Positions 1-11,580 of a stretch of DNA of 64,000 nt are shown piece after piece. This DNA is from Lithodes maja. Its lineage: Eukaryota; Arthropoda; Malacostraca; Decapoda; Lithodidae. A model generated the notes under the pieces. It made no database searches. It was not told where the DNA came from and saw only the letters and a list, made by a program, of their open reading frames with translations. The translations under genes and the position numbers were made by a program. Every line of letters begins with the position of its first letter. Positions within the stretch are counted from its first letter, which is position 1. The stretch lies in assembly GCA_037953745.1 (NCBI GenBank), contig JBAKBP010001591.1:124001-188000 (forward strand), read 5' to 3'.

Positions 1-3000
1 AGGTAAGGGGGGTGAAGGAGGTGTGTGGGAAGGAGGGGGTGTGTGTGTTGTGTGGCTTGGGTCCTTAGTGTCAGAACGGGGTGTTATTTTTGTATCGCTG
101 TCTTTAAATCTGATGGGTCTGTTGATTATTCTACCTCTGGCGGTCCTGGTGGGAAGGTAGATGTTTGTCGTGGGACTTGAGTCGCTCGACGATGTTTTAT
201 AGTGAGGGGAAGCACGTTTTATAGGTAACTGACATGCGGGGGTTTTCTCGGGGGTGATTTTGGGGGGGGTTTTCTTAGGGGGGGGTTGGTTGGGGGTTCG
301 GTGAGATGAGGAGGTTGGTCGGTGTGTGGGTGGGGTGGTGGGGATCGTGGAGGGGAAAGGGGCGGATGCGGGGGGGGCTAGACGGGTGGGTAAGGAGTGT
401 AGATTTAAGTTGGAGGGTTGGGGGTAGGGGCGTGTGTCGTTTGATGAGGTTGGTGATTTGCTGGTGATTATTCGTCTTCTTTCCCTTTGTGGGGGAGAAT
501 TCGACAAAGACGAAGAAGAGGAGGAGGAGGAGGAGGAGGAGGAGGAGGAGGAGGGTAGTGGTCTGGCAGCCCTACGGAACTTGGTTAGTAGGGTGTGTTT
601 TCTGGAGGTTTTAAACGATGTTTGTCGTGGGCGTAAGTTGTAGCGTGAGGTTACTGAGGTAGATTGTGTGGTGCGGTTGGGGGTGTACTTGGTTTGGGGT
701 GGGTGTGGTGGTTTTCTCACTGTGGTGCCTGGTGGAGGTATGTCAGGGCTAGACGGGAGGGTTTCTGTTGTGGTCGGGGTTGTGGGTGGAGGTTTTTGTA
801 CTTGGATAAGTTGGGGAGGAACTTGAATATCAGAAGTGAAGGAAGGTGTCATGGTGGAAGAGGGTGTGATATTGGGGGCTTGGGGTTTGTGGAGGTTAGT
901 TGGGGGGGTATGGTGAGAAAAGATTTGTCGGTTCGGTGTTGGAGGGCTTAGGTCCTTAGGTGTTTGCATGGGAATATTTGTAGCCTGAGTGAGGGGGTGA
1001 GTAGGGGTGTTTAATTTAGGGTCGGACGTGTGGGGTGGGGTAATGTCTTGTGGCTTTAGGGGTTTAAACGCTCGGACGAATCTAGTTCGGAGCGTGCGAG
1101 TTACGCCGTGATAGTCGATGGTGACTTGAAAGGCATTTGGGACTTGTATTACGGTGTAGGGTCCGACATAGCGAGGGCCTAACTTGTTGGTGATAGGGAG
1201 GTTGGCTATCATTACGGTGTCATGGATGGCGAAAGGGTTTTTGTCATCGATGTTATCAGTTTTGGTGTCTTGACAGATCTGGGCGGTATGGAGGGTGTTT
1301 TGCAGATGTTGCAATGGGTCAATTGTGGAGGTGGTGGAGGAAAGGTGAGCGTGGTGGTGGAATGGCAGTAACAGGGGTGGTACACCGTAAACACGTTCAT
1401 GAGGGGAAATACCGTCTTCCCGAGGACAGGTGTTCATACCCCACTGTATCATCTTTAGTTGTGATGGCCAGTCTGAGGTATTAAGAGCAATCATTCTTGT
1501 ACGTAACTGGTTGTTGATGGTGCGATGGCTGCGTTCGCAGATAGCATTTCCTTGAGGCCAGTACGGGGATGAGTGTTTAATCTTGATACCGCATTGTTGG
1601 GTGAATTGTTGCCAAACGTGTCCACTAAACTCGGGGGCATTGTCCGATAGAAGAGCAAGGGGAAGGCCGAATATAGGGAACACTTCGGTGGCAAGCAGTG
1701 TGGCGACTGTGGTGGCTGTGTGGTCTTTAACTGGGCAGGCTATTAGAAATTTTGAATATACGTCTACAAATGTGACGATATAGCGGTTGCCAGCGTAAGA
1801 AGGGAACGGGCCCATGATGTCGAGGGATAGGACTTGGAACGGTTTGTTGGCAGAAATGGTACCAGCTGGGCCTGGGGTGCGTGATCTATCCTTTCCCAAT
1901 AAACACGGTTTGCAGGATTCTGTCACTCGTTGTGCAATTTTGGAGGGGTTGGGGGTCCAGTATTGGTCTGTGAAGATCTTTAACATTTTCTTTTGTCCAA
2001 GGTGTATGCCGTTTCCCTCGTGGATGGCAATCATGTAGTCGTGGGCTATGGTGGGGTCCAAGATTATGTGACCAGTGTCTGTGGCAAGTTGATCTCCCCA
2101 GCGAGTCAGTCTCCTGAAGACGTTTAACGGTATCCAGGGGGGTCTGATTCGTGCTTCCCAAGATTGAATTAGGGAGGGGGCTGGGGGGGCATTCTGTCGG
2201 GAGGTGGGGGTAGATACCAATTGAGTGTTTTGTAAGGCGGCCAGGTTGGTGGGGGGGTCTTTTGGTACTGGCAAACGTGACAGGGCGTCTGCATTAGTAT
2301 GGAGTTTGCCGGGACGATATTGTATGGTAAAGTCGTAGTCCTCTAGTGTCTCTCTCCAACGTACCAAAATGGCTGAGTTGGTTTCGCACCTACGCAGCCA
2401 TTGTAAAGATTGATGGTCGGTAATTATTTCGAGTTTTGCGCCCAACACAAATGACCGGAAGTGGCTGAGTGCCCAAATGATCCCTAAGCACTCTCTCTTG
2501 GTGGCTGCGTAATTCTGTTGGGGTGGGGTGAGTGTGCAGCTGGCATACGCTATCAGATGTTCCTTTCCATCTCTGATTTGAGATAATACTGCACCTATGG
2601 CGTACAGAGATACGTCGGTATAAAGACGGAAAGGTTTCTGGTAGTCAGGGAAAACGACGATAGGGGCTTGGATTAGCTTTTGCTTCAAAGTGTTAAACGC
2701 GAGGTCTCTTTCAGGTGTCCAGGCGAACGGGGTGTCTTTGTGGGTAAGTTGGTGGAGGGGTCTGGCTATGGTGGCAAAGTGGGGGACGAAACGTCTGTAG
2801 TACGTGGCTAAACCTAGAAACGAACGTATTCCTTTAACCGTGGTGGGTGGGGTTTGGTTTTGTATGGCTTGAAGTTTCTTTGGGTCTGGCGCAATACCAT
2901 ATTCAGATATCACGTGTCCGAGAAAATCTACCTTATTCCGGGCAATCACGCACTTTGAGGGTTTTAATTTCAACCCGGCGGCTCGGATTCTTTGCAGGAC

Positions 3001-5496
3001 TTGTCTCAACCTGAAGAGGTGTTCTTTCCAGGTTGGAGAGTACACAATAATATCGTCCAGATAGGCTAGGCAGGTTTCCCAGGTTAGGCCATGTAATACC
3101 GTTTCCATCAAACGGGAGAAAGTGGCGGGTCCGTTACAGAGGCCAAAAGGTAGGACGTTAAATTCATAGTGATGGCCACCACTAGTGGAAAATGCTGTTT
3201 TCTGTTGGTCCTCGGCCTTGATAGGCACTTGCCAATACCCTGCTTGCAAGTCGAGGGTAGTGAACCATTTGGATCCGTATAGGGAGTCAAGGGAATCGTC
3301 TATGCGGGGTAAGGGCGTAGCGTCTTTAATGGTTATGTCATTTAACCTTCTGTAATCGACGCAAAAACGAGTTGTCCCATCTTTCTTTTTGACTAAGACA
3401 ACAGGGGAAGACCAGGGGCTAATGGACGGGGTGGCAATCCCGGCCTCTAACATTTCCTGGACTTGGCGTTCCTCTTCCTGACGTTGTATGGGGTTCTTTC
3501 TACGGGATGGTTGTCGTATGGGGGGGCCTGTGGTGTTAATGATGTGTTGTTCTACATCCGTCTGTCCGATTTCGGTGGGTTGTTGGGCAAAGACGTCACT
3601 GAATTCCAGCAGTAGGTTGTACATGCCGTTCTTTTGGTGGTCAGATAGTGTCTCAGGAAGAGGGGGCAATTGGAGGCTGGTAGGGGTGTCGTTACAATGT
3701 ATGGGGAGGTCATCGAAAGTTTCGAGGTCTCCTATAATGAGACCTTTCGGTAATGTCAGGGGTTCCTCTGAGATATTAGCCACGAGAATGTGGTTGATAC
3801 GAGCGGGAATGATGGCGGGTTGTAAGAGGTAGCGATGGGGGTTGGGGGATGTGTTAGTGGGGGAAAATACCATGTGAGTTTGGGGTATGGGCCGCAGGTT
3901 CACCCATTTTTGATGGTGGGGGGGAATTTGGCATTTATCCTGAACTACCGCTGGGCTAATGATGGTGGGGGACTGACTGGCGAGCAGGTGCTTGGTACTT
4001 ATAAGGGGGGCAAGGTCACTTTGGTGGGGGTCACGCGTGAGGGGGGAATTAACGGCGCGTGTGAGAGGATCAGTGGGGCGCGGTGTGAGGGGGTTAGAAA
4101 ACGGGATTTGTTGGAGGGACTGCGGAGGGTTGGTGGGGGGAGCGTTGTCGGTGGCAGTAACTGTTTGTTTAGAGGTTATCTGGGGTTGGTGGGTTTGTCT
4201 GTCATGAGGGGGTGAGTCAAGTGTGGGGTTTTGAAGTTGATTAGGGGTGTGAATTGTGGGGGGGTGGAAGGGAGCTACTGACTGAAAACGGTCACAAGGG
4301 AAATTTTGTTGGTGGGAATTGGTGGAGGTTGAAAGTTTGGTTGGGCTCATGATGGTGGGGGACCGACTGGTGAGCAGGTGTTCGGTACGCATGAGGGGGG
4401 GGAAATCACTTTGGTGGGAGTCACGCGTGAGGGGGGGGTTAACGGCGCGTGCGGGCGGTTCAGAAGGGTGAGAGGGGAGCGAGTTAGAAAACGGGATTTG
4501 CTGGGGGGACTGCGGAGGGTTGGTGGGAAAAAAATTAGGTGTAGAACATGGGTTATTGGTGTAGGACTGGTGTATTGATTTGGGGTTGTTAACATTTCTG
4601 GGGGCATGGGGGAAACATTGGGTACATCGGTCGGCATTTTCTCTGGAAACATGTGTACATAAACATTGGATAGAATTAGGGTTACCTATCTCAGAGTCTG
4701 TCCTGAAAACATGGGAGGATTTATTCTGGACAGAGTTACGAGAATTGAGGGGATTACCGAGGGGGAGTTGCTTGGACTTGTCTTCTTTCGTTTGTTGAGG
4801 CATTTTTTTACTGAATTGAGTGAGGTTTTGAGAGATCTCGGGGCAAGGGGAGGTTTTAGGAGTCACCTTAGTGCTAGCTGCAACTTGGTAACCCCGAATC
4901 AGGGTTTGTTGAGGGGGAGGTTGTTTTTTCTTTTTGTGAATGGGTTTCTGTGTGATTGGTTTGTCAGAGGCTTTGGGCTGGAATTTATTTTTGAATGAGA
5001 TCAGCCTTTGGCCGCAGTCAATCTGGGCCTCTAGTTTTTGAAGGAGGTCAAGTCCAAGGAAACCATCATAATGTTTACAGTTGGAGGAAAATACTGTAAA
5101 TGTGTGATAACAACAAGCATGGGGGCCAGGAATGGTTACTGATAGGGGTAAAGTGTCTCCTAGGAGATTTAAGTAAGTATCAGCAGCTGAGATGAGTTCT
5201 GTTTTGGTGTTTAACAAAGGGCCAAATCGTCGGGGATGTTTTTCATAGTAAGATTTGAACAAACATGACTTGGCAGCTCCCGTGTCAATTAGCAAGCGGA
5301 CAGGAATGTCCTTGATTTTGGCCATGTAATAAATGGGGGCAGTGCGACTAGTTATGGCGTCCCCCGCCGAGCCCATCGTGGGCGGGGGATACTTTAAAAA
5401 TCCTGGGGGTCGGCATCTACCTCTTCCAGGATTTCCTCGGTATCGTCTGAGGTCATGGTATGGGGGGCAATTTCTTCCTCTTGTCCCCACTCCTCT
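1..5496 (-). CDS. pol: Ty3/gypsy Pol polyprotein, open off the left edge
   Basis: This minus-strand frame has no stop from about 5496 to base 1, so the C-terminus lies outside the window. The first useful Met is at 5376, giving about 1,792 codons. In order it shows: a retroviral-type aspartic protease (LLIDTGA, DTG at 5278-5286, later FLGLDLL); a Pro-rich linker; a reverse transcriptase with YLDDIIVYS (catalytic DD at 3052-3057); an RNase H (YTDVS near 2620, TDHQS near 2430); an integrase with an H/C zinc region near 2030-1890 and a DDE core (D at 1819-1821, D at 1642-1644, E at 1534-1536, a canonical D-35-E spacing); then LGPRYVGPY and SRYNLRPR. More than 200 further codons are Pro/Ser/Thr-rich and include a Ser run at 511-552. 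The PR-RT-RH-IN order is Ty3/gypsy. The enzymes copy element RNA into DNA and integrate it. No broken codon is visible, so the copy may be young. No env-like domain is seen. Confidence 0.95.
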
Positions 5497-5792
5497 TCAT
5501 TTACAGAAATGCGAGGGGTAGAGGGGCGAGGTTTGGCAGAGTCACGAATTTGGTGGAGGGCACACTGAGCATTACAGGCAGGGAAATCATAGGGGTTGAT
5601 AATAACTAAGGTAGGGTTTTTACTTTGGTAGGTGTTGTAGTTGCGGTTCCGGTTGAAGATTCTGCGTGGCTGGGACGGTTGGAACCGGGGTCTACTGGGT
5701 TGGGGCTTGCCGGAAGGGGCTCGCTTGGTGTAGTGACTAGCGTCTCGGACTTCCACCCAGAAGGCCCGGGTTCGCGCCCACGCTCGGCGCAT
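5394..5792 (-). pseudogene. gag: gag C-terminal part, downstream of SINE insertion
   Basis: This 132-codon frame starts inside SINE sequence (first ~25 residues) and continues into Arg/Pro/Asn-rich then acidic sequence ending DADPQDF, as expected for the tail of a Gag nucleocapsid region. There is no clear CCHC knuckle, only a loose Cys/His cluster (ACNAQCALHQ). The pol frame is -1 relative to this one and overlaps it by about 100 bases. The gag stop lies in a T5-A3 run (GATTTTTAAAG) that could allow a -1 slip of the TTT codon. The overlap and frame relation are seen; frameshifting is inferred. Confidence 0.7.
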
Positions 5793-5959
5793 TAAAGATT
5801 TTTCACAAGCACTGAGTCGTTACCATCCCTCATGAGCAAAGGGATGGGGTAGTAGTACAGGACCCCAATGGAAATACGCCTAATCGGCCTTATTGAGCTA
5901 TCCTTAGCTAGCTTAGCATGCGCTAGCTTTAAGAACTATTATTATTATTATTATTATTA
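5718..5959 (+). mobile_element. tRNA-derived SINE family 1, copy a
   Basis: The head GGCTCGCTTGGTGTAGTGAC holds a pol III A box, and GGGTTCGCGCCC about 45 bases later matches a B box. A shared body follows and the copy ends in (ATT)n. Closely similar copies lie at 18798-19046 and 26990-27132 on the other strand. It sits in gag, antisense to the host element. No clear target-site duplication is visible. It would be copied by a partner LINE. Confidence 0.85.
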
Positions 5960-6868
5960 GGTGGGTCTGTTGTTGAAACATGAGGCTGGGGAGGCATTGT
6001 TGGGGTTTTGGTGGTTGGTTTGCTGCGGGCGCGTGGGAAACCTCTTGATTGCAGCGATTTGGGTGGGTGCTTCTGTGCACACGGCCAAAATACGTCGGAT
6101 CGTGATGAGGTCTTTTCTGTATCCGACGAAATCGTGCACCCGGAAATGGTCTGTTACTGCTGAGGGCAATATTGACACAAGGTTGACCAGAATTTGCTGT
6201 TCTTGTTGGATTTTGGTCAACGTGGGGAAAGAATGTTTTATGTTTTGGGCAAGCTTACTCACTGTGGTATCTAGATCGCCTTCGAATTTCGTGTCTAAGA
6301 TACGGGTGTGGGCCACGAAAGCGCCCAACGAAGGTCTAATGGCTTCAATCACTATTGTGTGAAATTCGTTCCAGGTGAGGTCAGGGTGCACTTGATAGGC
6401 CACCAGGGGAACGGCTTTTCCCAGGTGTGGTACTGTTAAGGCTATTTTTTGTGCGTCCGTGGTATAACTAACGTCAAGTAAGGGTTTCACTACGTCCATG
6501 AATACTTCGATCCCATAATTTGTTTGATCATAATTTGGGATGGAAGTGTGGGTAGGTTGCGCCATGATGTTCTCGTGTTCTAGCTGTTCCAAACTTGTAA
6601 TGTAATGCAACCTTTTATCCGAATCAAGAACCACCGCTGCCGCCAATGTTATGCCCTGTTTTTCTACAGGTTTAACTTGGGTAATGTGAGTTCTGAATGA
6701 CTGGGTATAGAAGGCTGCATGCACAATACAAGGTATGAGGAATAGAGAACACAAAATAAACACACGGTAACACGACACAAGTTTACGTTTATTTAAGTAA
6801 AGAAATAAAGAGCATAGAAAGATAGTTATATTCGCACAAAACAAATGATAGAAGGGAACTGCTAGCAT
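5957..6868 (-). pseudogene. gag: gag N-terminal part, truncated by SINE
   Basis: A 303-codon frame ends at the SINE tail. The first ~100 residues are hydrophobic and probably read through leader or LTR sequence. A more natural start is the Met at 6565, followed by MAQPTHTSIPNYDQ. The remaining ~200 residues are helix-rich and resemble a capsid-like Gag of a Ty3/gypsy element, which packages element RNA in cytoplasmic particles. The identification rests on position just upstream of gag-2 and pol, not on a motif. The frame differs from that of the 5394-5792 part, so the SINE both separates and shifts the two halves. Confidence 0.7.
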
Positions 6869-6869
6869 T

Positions 6870-9281
6870 AGCGGATCTGGATGGAGCCTAGTCTCCCACT
6901 TCCAACGTTCAGGTATAATCTTCTGATCACGGGTTTAATTAGCAAGTTTATATTTTACTGGAAGACCTCAATATATTCGTATAATTCAATGTCACTGATT
7001 TGACCTCTTGCTGGCTGGTCGCGTGCCCAAGTAGCAGCTCACAGTTAGGATTAGACACGCGTATTGTAGAACACGGCAATCTCTAGTAACCTCATGGGGG
7101 TACTGAACTAAGTTTGATATTCTTGAAGCAGAAATACGTAGAACACAAATCAGTGGGCGACGTTAGATATCACTAGAGTTTTAATATCTAAATAAGGTAA
7201 TTACGAGAGTCAAAGTCGCCTGTTAATTAAAGAGCACTGATCGCTTAGTACGTCCCAAACGGAATGGTTAAATATGAATTGCGCTGGACAAGGTCTTAGC
7301 CACTTTATAGAAAGTTAATAAGTGAGTATCAAGCTAGTACTATAACACTTAGTACTAGCAACATGAATCTTGAATAGTATGGGTAGATCTGGTCCTGGTT
7401 ATCTTGCTTCCGGTGATGTTGGGGGCTAACGACTGGTTCCTCGGCCGTCCAGATGGTCCAAAATGTAGGAAGTTCTCAAGTCGGATCTCTTGATGATCGT
7501 TGCTGGCTACACACTTATATACCCACGAATTTGTGTGAAGGTTATAAGGTGCACGTTAGGACTTGTACATGGACAGATGCTTCTATCAGTCTTCTCTGCC
7601 ACGGAGTCTGCCGGATCTGGAATCTCTCAACTCCGGAACAACACAAGGCAGAGCTAGAGGTAAACTGCAGGGTAGTGACCACTGGTTGGTGTCTAGCTTT
7701 CAACTGATTTGACTGGGGGCGGGAGTTAGATTTATAGGCTCGGTTCTGGACCCTGTAGACAGTAGGGATCTCGAGTCTTATGAACTTAATTGAGCTCTCA
7801 ATAGAAATGGAGACTAGGTAAGATGGTATTTACTGTTGTGGCACAGGGCTATAGGAAAGCCTTTATATTTCATATAACTGAGCCTTAGTAAGAGGTACTA
7901 TTTTGGCTATACTGGACGTATTTAGGGGAGAGAGACTGGATCTACTTTGCGAGGAGGATGGGGACAGCTGTGATAGGAACGTCTCTCTAGATTGTTCAAT
8001 CTTCATTCTATGGTATAGCTGAGGTGCTAATTTAGTGATCAGAGCATGCAAGAAAGGTAAATGGTTTATTGTGAGCTAATAGAGGTTAGTAAAGGTGTTA
8101 GTCATTCATGGTTAGTTCATTGACAGGAAGAATTCCTGTGCTACCTGGCAATGACTCGAAAGTCAAAACAGGGGCCAGGTATACCTCCGCGGGGGTGGGG
8201 GTCTCCCTCCTCGGGTGGGCAAAAAAGGGGGAGCTGGGCGCCCTCTCTCTGTGAACGTCGTCCGGCGGCTGTGGCTAGGGGCTTGCCATATCACCAGTGT
8301 TTATAATAACCCTCTGTGTATGAGACAGATGTGGGTGTCTTTAATACCAAAACCGAAGGTGCCTTAGCTAGCTGGTTTTACTCGGTTGGTTGTTAATTGT
8401 AGAGTTTGCTGGATGTGGTGGAGACTGGGTTGCTAACTCTGCCACATTTATCTGGAAGTATGGCAATAGAAGTTAGTAACTGGCGGGGCGGCTAGCCTCA
8501 CACCGACGACCATTGGGTGCAGGGTTGTGAATGTGTTGTAAGAGAATAGATGGCATGCAAGGGGCTAGTAAAGTTCTAATGTTGTTCTGGCCTACTAAGT
8601 GAAGGTAGGCTGGATAGGAGTATATATATAAAAGGTTGGAGAGCGTTAGCAACGGACAATTCAAGGATCTTCAAGAGGTATGAGAGAGAGGCTAGGTCGG
8701 ACAAGAGTCGAGAAGCGCGGGAATTCTTACTGAGAGGGGGGGGAGAGTTCAAGGGCTACAGGGAAATTTTGCCCCTAAGGTCCCTGGGCGTGGGGGTGGC
8801 ATTAGGCTACACTTGATATGGAAAGTTTGAAAAGGCAGTAGAATACGTTAGCCAAAATATGCTACCGGGGAATGCAACTATGGGGTGGTATAAGAGTCTG
8901 GAAAAGATAGAGTTATGTGATCAGTCCGAGGGTTATGGATACTATTAGTTGGTCCTGGGAACTGCGTTTTCTATTAAATATAAATATAAATACCAACAAA
9001 AGCGGCAGTTCGTAGGGGTACTTAGTTATTGTTTCGGGGTACTTATGACAGATACTGGTAAGAGGTGTAAGACACGAAGTAAATTGGCGTAGTGTGGGCT
9101 GTGGATACGAAAGAGGCAAGGGGAAGACGTATGACAATTGTGGAAAGTAAATGGAAAAAGGTGAACACAATGGCGGATAAAAATACTTAACCTAAGGATT
9201 GCATACATAGATTTATGGGGCGATGGGTCTTCATAAAGCTTAGTCTGGCAAGACAAGATGTTAGGGAATGTTAATATTAAT
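6870..9281. other. Unassigned region upstream of the gypsy gag
   Basis: A 5' LTR of the minus-strand retrotransposon should lie here or nearby, but no repeat of sequence from below 1,000 was found and no primer-binding site could be fixed. The ORFs at 7453-7707 and 8913-9256 are not recognised. A GC-rich stretch lies at 8170-8270. There is no supported gene. Confidence 0.4.
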
Positions 9282-9861
9282 ACTTAGTTACTAGAGGAAC
9301 AATGCAAGGGGCGACTGAGCACGGGTTACATATATCTATACTCGTCATGGAAAATGATATAAGAGGTCTAGGGACAATCGTGGGTGTTTTAACTTCTAAA
9401 ATATATAACATCTACTTCTCGGATGCAAGAACATACATAGATATAATTATGGCTGTCTGATGTGTTGGCATTGGCTCAACGTCGGGACAGGGCATGGTTG
9501 TTTTTTTTATATGAATGTATATTCCTGTTCATCATCTTTGTAGCAAGGACAGTGCCGCTATGTCGTATCAATGCTGGTGGCAGTTAATATTATAGACTTA
9601 GTTACTAGAGGAACAAATGCAAGGGGCGACTGGGCAGTGGGCACGGGTTACATATATCTATACTAGTCATGGAAAATGATATAAGAGGTCTAGGAACAAA
9701 CGAGGGTGTTTTAACTTCTAAGATATATATAAAATCTACTTCTCGGATGTAAGAACATACATAAATATTATGGCTGTCTGATGTGTTGGCATTGGCTCAA
9801 CGTCGGGACAGGGCATGGTTGTTTTTAATATGAATGTATATTCCTGTTCATCATCTTTGTA
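9282..9861. repeat. Direct duplication, 314-bp offset
   Basis: About 262 bases starting ACTTAGTTACTAGAGGAAC (9282-9543) recur at 9596-9861 with substitutions and small indels, including an extra GGGCAGT-like insertion. About 52 unrelated bases separate the copies. They could be a local tandem duplication or short LTR-like repeats; no internal coding sequence separates them. Confidence 0.85.
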
Positions 9862-10085
9862 GTTAGGAGTGTAGGACACGAGGGGGTTAGTGTACGTGAG
9901 GTGTGGAAAAATGGTCAGTTTAGAAAAGGTAACAAGGTGTGGCCATGAGCTGCTTAGCCCTGCGGGCTTGGGCCTGTCTGAAATGGCTGGCTCGGTCAGC
10001 TGGTCCTTTCGTTCTGTGGACCTTTCTTCCGGGTGTTTCTGTGTGGTGTTCGCTCGTGGCTTCTGTGGTGGGCTTCTTGTTCTGG
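9862..10085. other. Unassigned spacer
   Basis: This lies between the duplication and the LINE A 3' end. An 81-codon ORF here shows no recognisable domain and probably runs through LINE UTR. Confidence 0.3.
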
Positions 10086-10185
10086 GGCATTTTATATTTC
10101 TAGGGGGTTATTTTAAGATACCTTACATCCTATAGTAAATATCAGTAATCATTTCAGTTTGGTTTGTCTATCTCTTATGTCGCAT

Positions 10186-11190
10186 TTAGTAGTAGACATA
10201 AGCTTGGTGCTCCCTTCTCGCAGCTGTCCGGTTCAGGTGTTCCTTCAGGCTACGTCTGAAGGAATACAGTGTTCTCTTTTCATGGACTGACTGGGGTAGG
10301 TCGTTCCAGTCTTTGATGGCGGTGAAGAAAAATGTTTGCTTACGCTGTCCTTGGATTCTCGGGACCTTAAAATTAAACATCCTGTTTCTTGTATTATGTC
10401 CACTCCTCTCATTTGCTTTAACAAAATCATTCTTTAGATACTCTGGAGCTCTGTCATAGAAAATGTTGAAGGCATTAGTGAGCCTGATTTGTTTGGCCCT
10501 GTCAGAGACATTGAGCATACCTAGTGACTGAAGTTGTTCCTGGCCAACATGTGATCTGGGTCCTAGGTTCAGCATGAACCTAACCATTTTATTTTGAGTG
10601 ACCTGAAGTTTGTGCTGTGCTGATTTAGATGATGCAGAGTACCAGGGTGACACAGAATAGTCGACTAAATGACATTGAACAAACGCTTGGCAGAGGGTCT
10701 TTTTGGTCGCCGCGGGCAAGCATCCCACCTGTCTATACAGGTATTTTATACGTGCTCTACACTTACTCATGATAGATTCCAAAATTGTTTCACCTGACAA
10801 ACTCGCGTCCAGTTTTAGTCAGAGATATTTAACTTGTGACACTGTTGTTATAGGAATATCATTACAGTTGACCGAGAAGCCCACAATGTCTTTCAGTTTG
10901 CGTTTTGTTCCACATAAGATGGCTTCCGTCTTGCCCAGGTGAAGAGATAGTCTATTGTCCACTAGCCATTCACTACATGATTCTAGTTCTTTGGAAAGTG
11001 AAGCGGCAATACTTATTGGGTCTTTTCCTGAAACCAGAAGCACGCTGTCGTCTGCATACAGTAATAATTTACAGGAGACGCTCAGTTCCATGTCGTTCAC
11101 ATAACAGAGAAAGAGTAAGGGACCAAGGATGCTTCCCTGCGGGACCCCACAGTTAATTGGCATAGGATCAGATATATTATAGGATCAGAT
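10186..11190 (-). pseudogene. LINE A: RT and C-terminus of a CR1/L2/Jockey-like element
   Basis: Two blocks, 11163-10819 and 10800-10186, form one frame broken by a single in-frame TGA after QVKYL, where related proteins have Gly. The first has the RT motifs CGVPQGSILGPLLF and YADDS. The second has the thumb and tail ending in WNDLPQSV. The 5' end is cut at about 11190, so the endonuclease and ORF1 are missing. The 3' UTR reaches about 10085 and carries TATCTTAAAATAACCCCC, which recurs at the start of the dispersed tails at 29581 and 44530. The copy is non-autonomous but only lightly mutated. Confidence 0.85.
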
Positions 11191-11580
11191 AAACCTGACT
11201 TTTAGCAAGCACCAAACAGCGATTTTGTAAGTAGCCAAGCATATTATTTTTTCAGATAAGCCTAGGCCTAGTGTTGTATAGGCCTAGGCCTACTTGTAGT
11301 AGCCTAGGCCTATGATGATAATGATGATTTGAAGCAGAAATGAGTAGCCTAGGCTGAGGCTAGGCATATTAGGCTTAGGATAACCCATTATCCAACAATC
11401 TTAGGACTGCCCCCACTAGTGGGGCTATGTATAATGTATTGATAGGCTAATGAAGATCAAGGAAGATTTGAGGTTAAAGACAGTCAAAAATAAAGTAAGC
11501 TAGGCAGCTGGGAATCTGGTTCTGGTAGGCTAAGACTCAGAGCCCCCACCTCTTAACACGGGAATGGCGAAGGTCCTCAA
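11191..11580. other. Intergenic, AGGCCTAGGCCT-rich
   Basis: Many short palindromic CCTAGGCCTAGG tracts occur and no gene is seen. The same composition recurs at 12.5-14 kb, 20.5-21.5 kb and 23.7-25.5 kb. Confidence 0.5.

Noticed and set aside
7453..7707. 84-codon ORF as a gene
   Set aside because: No domain, no repeat of it, and AT/GC mix like its surroundings; possibly LTR or leader of the gypsy element.
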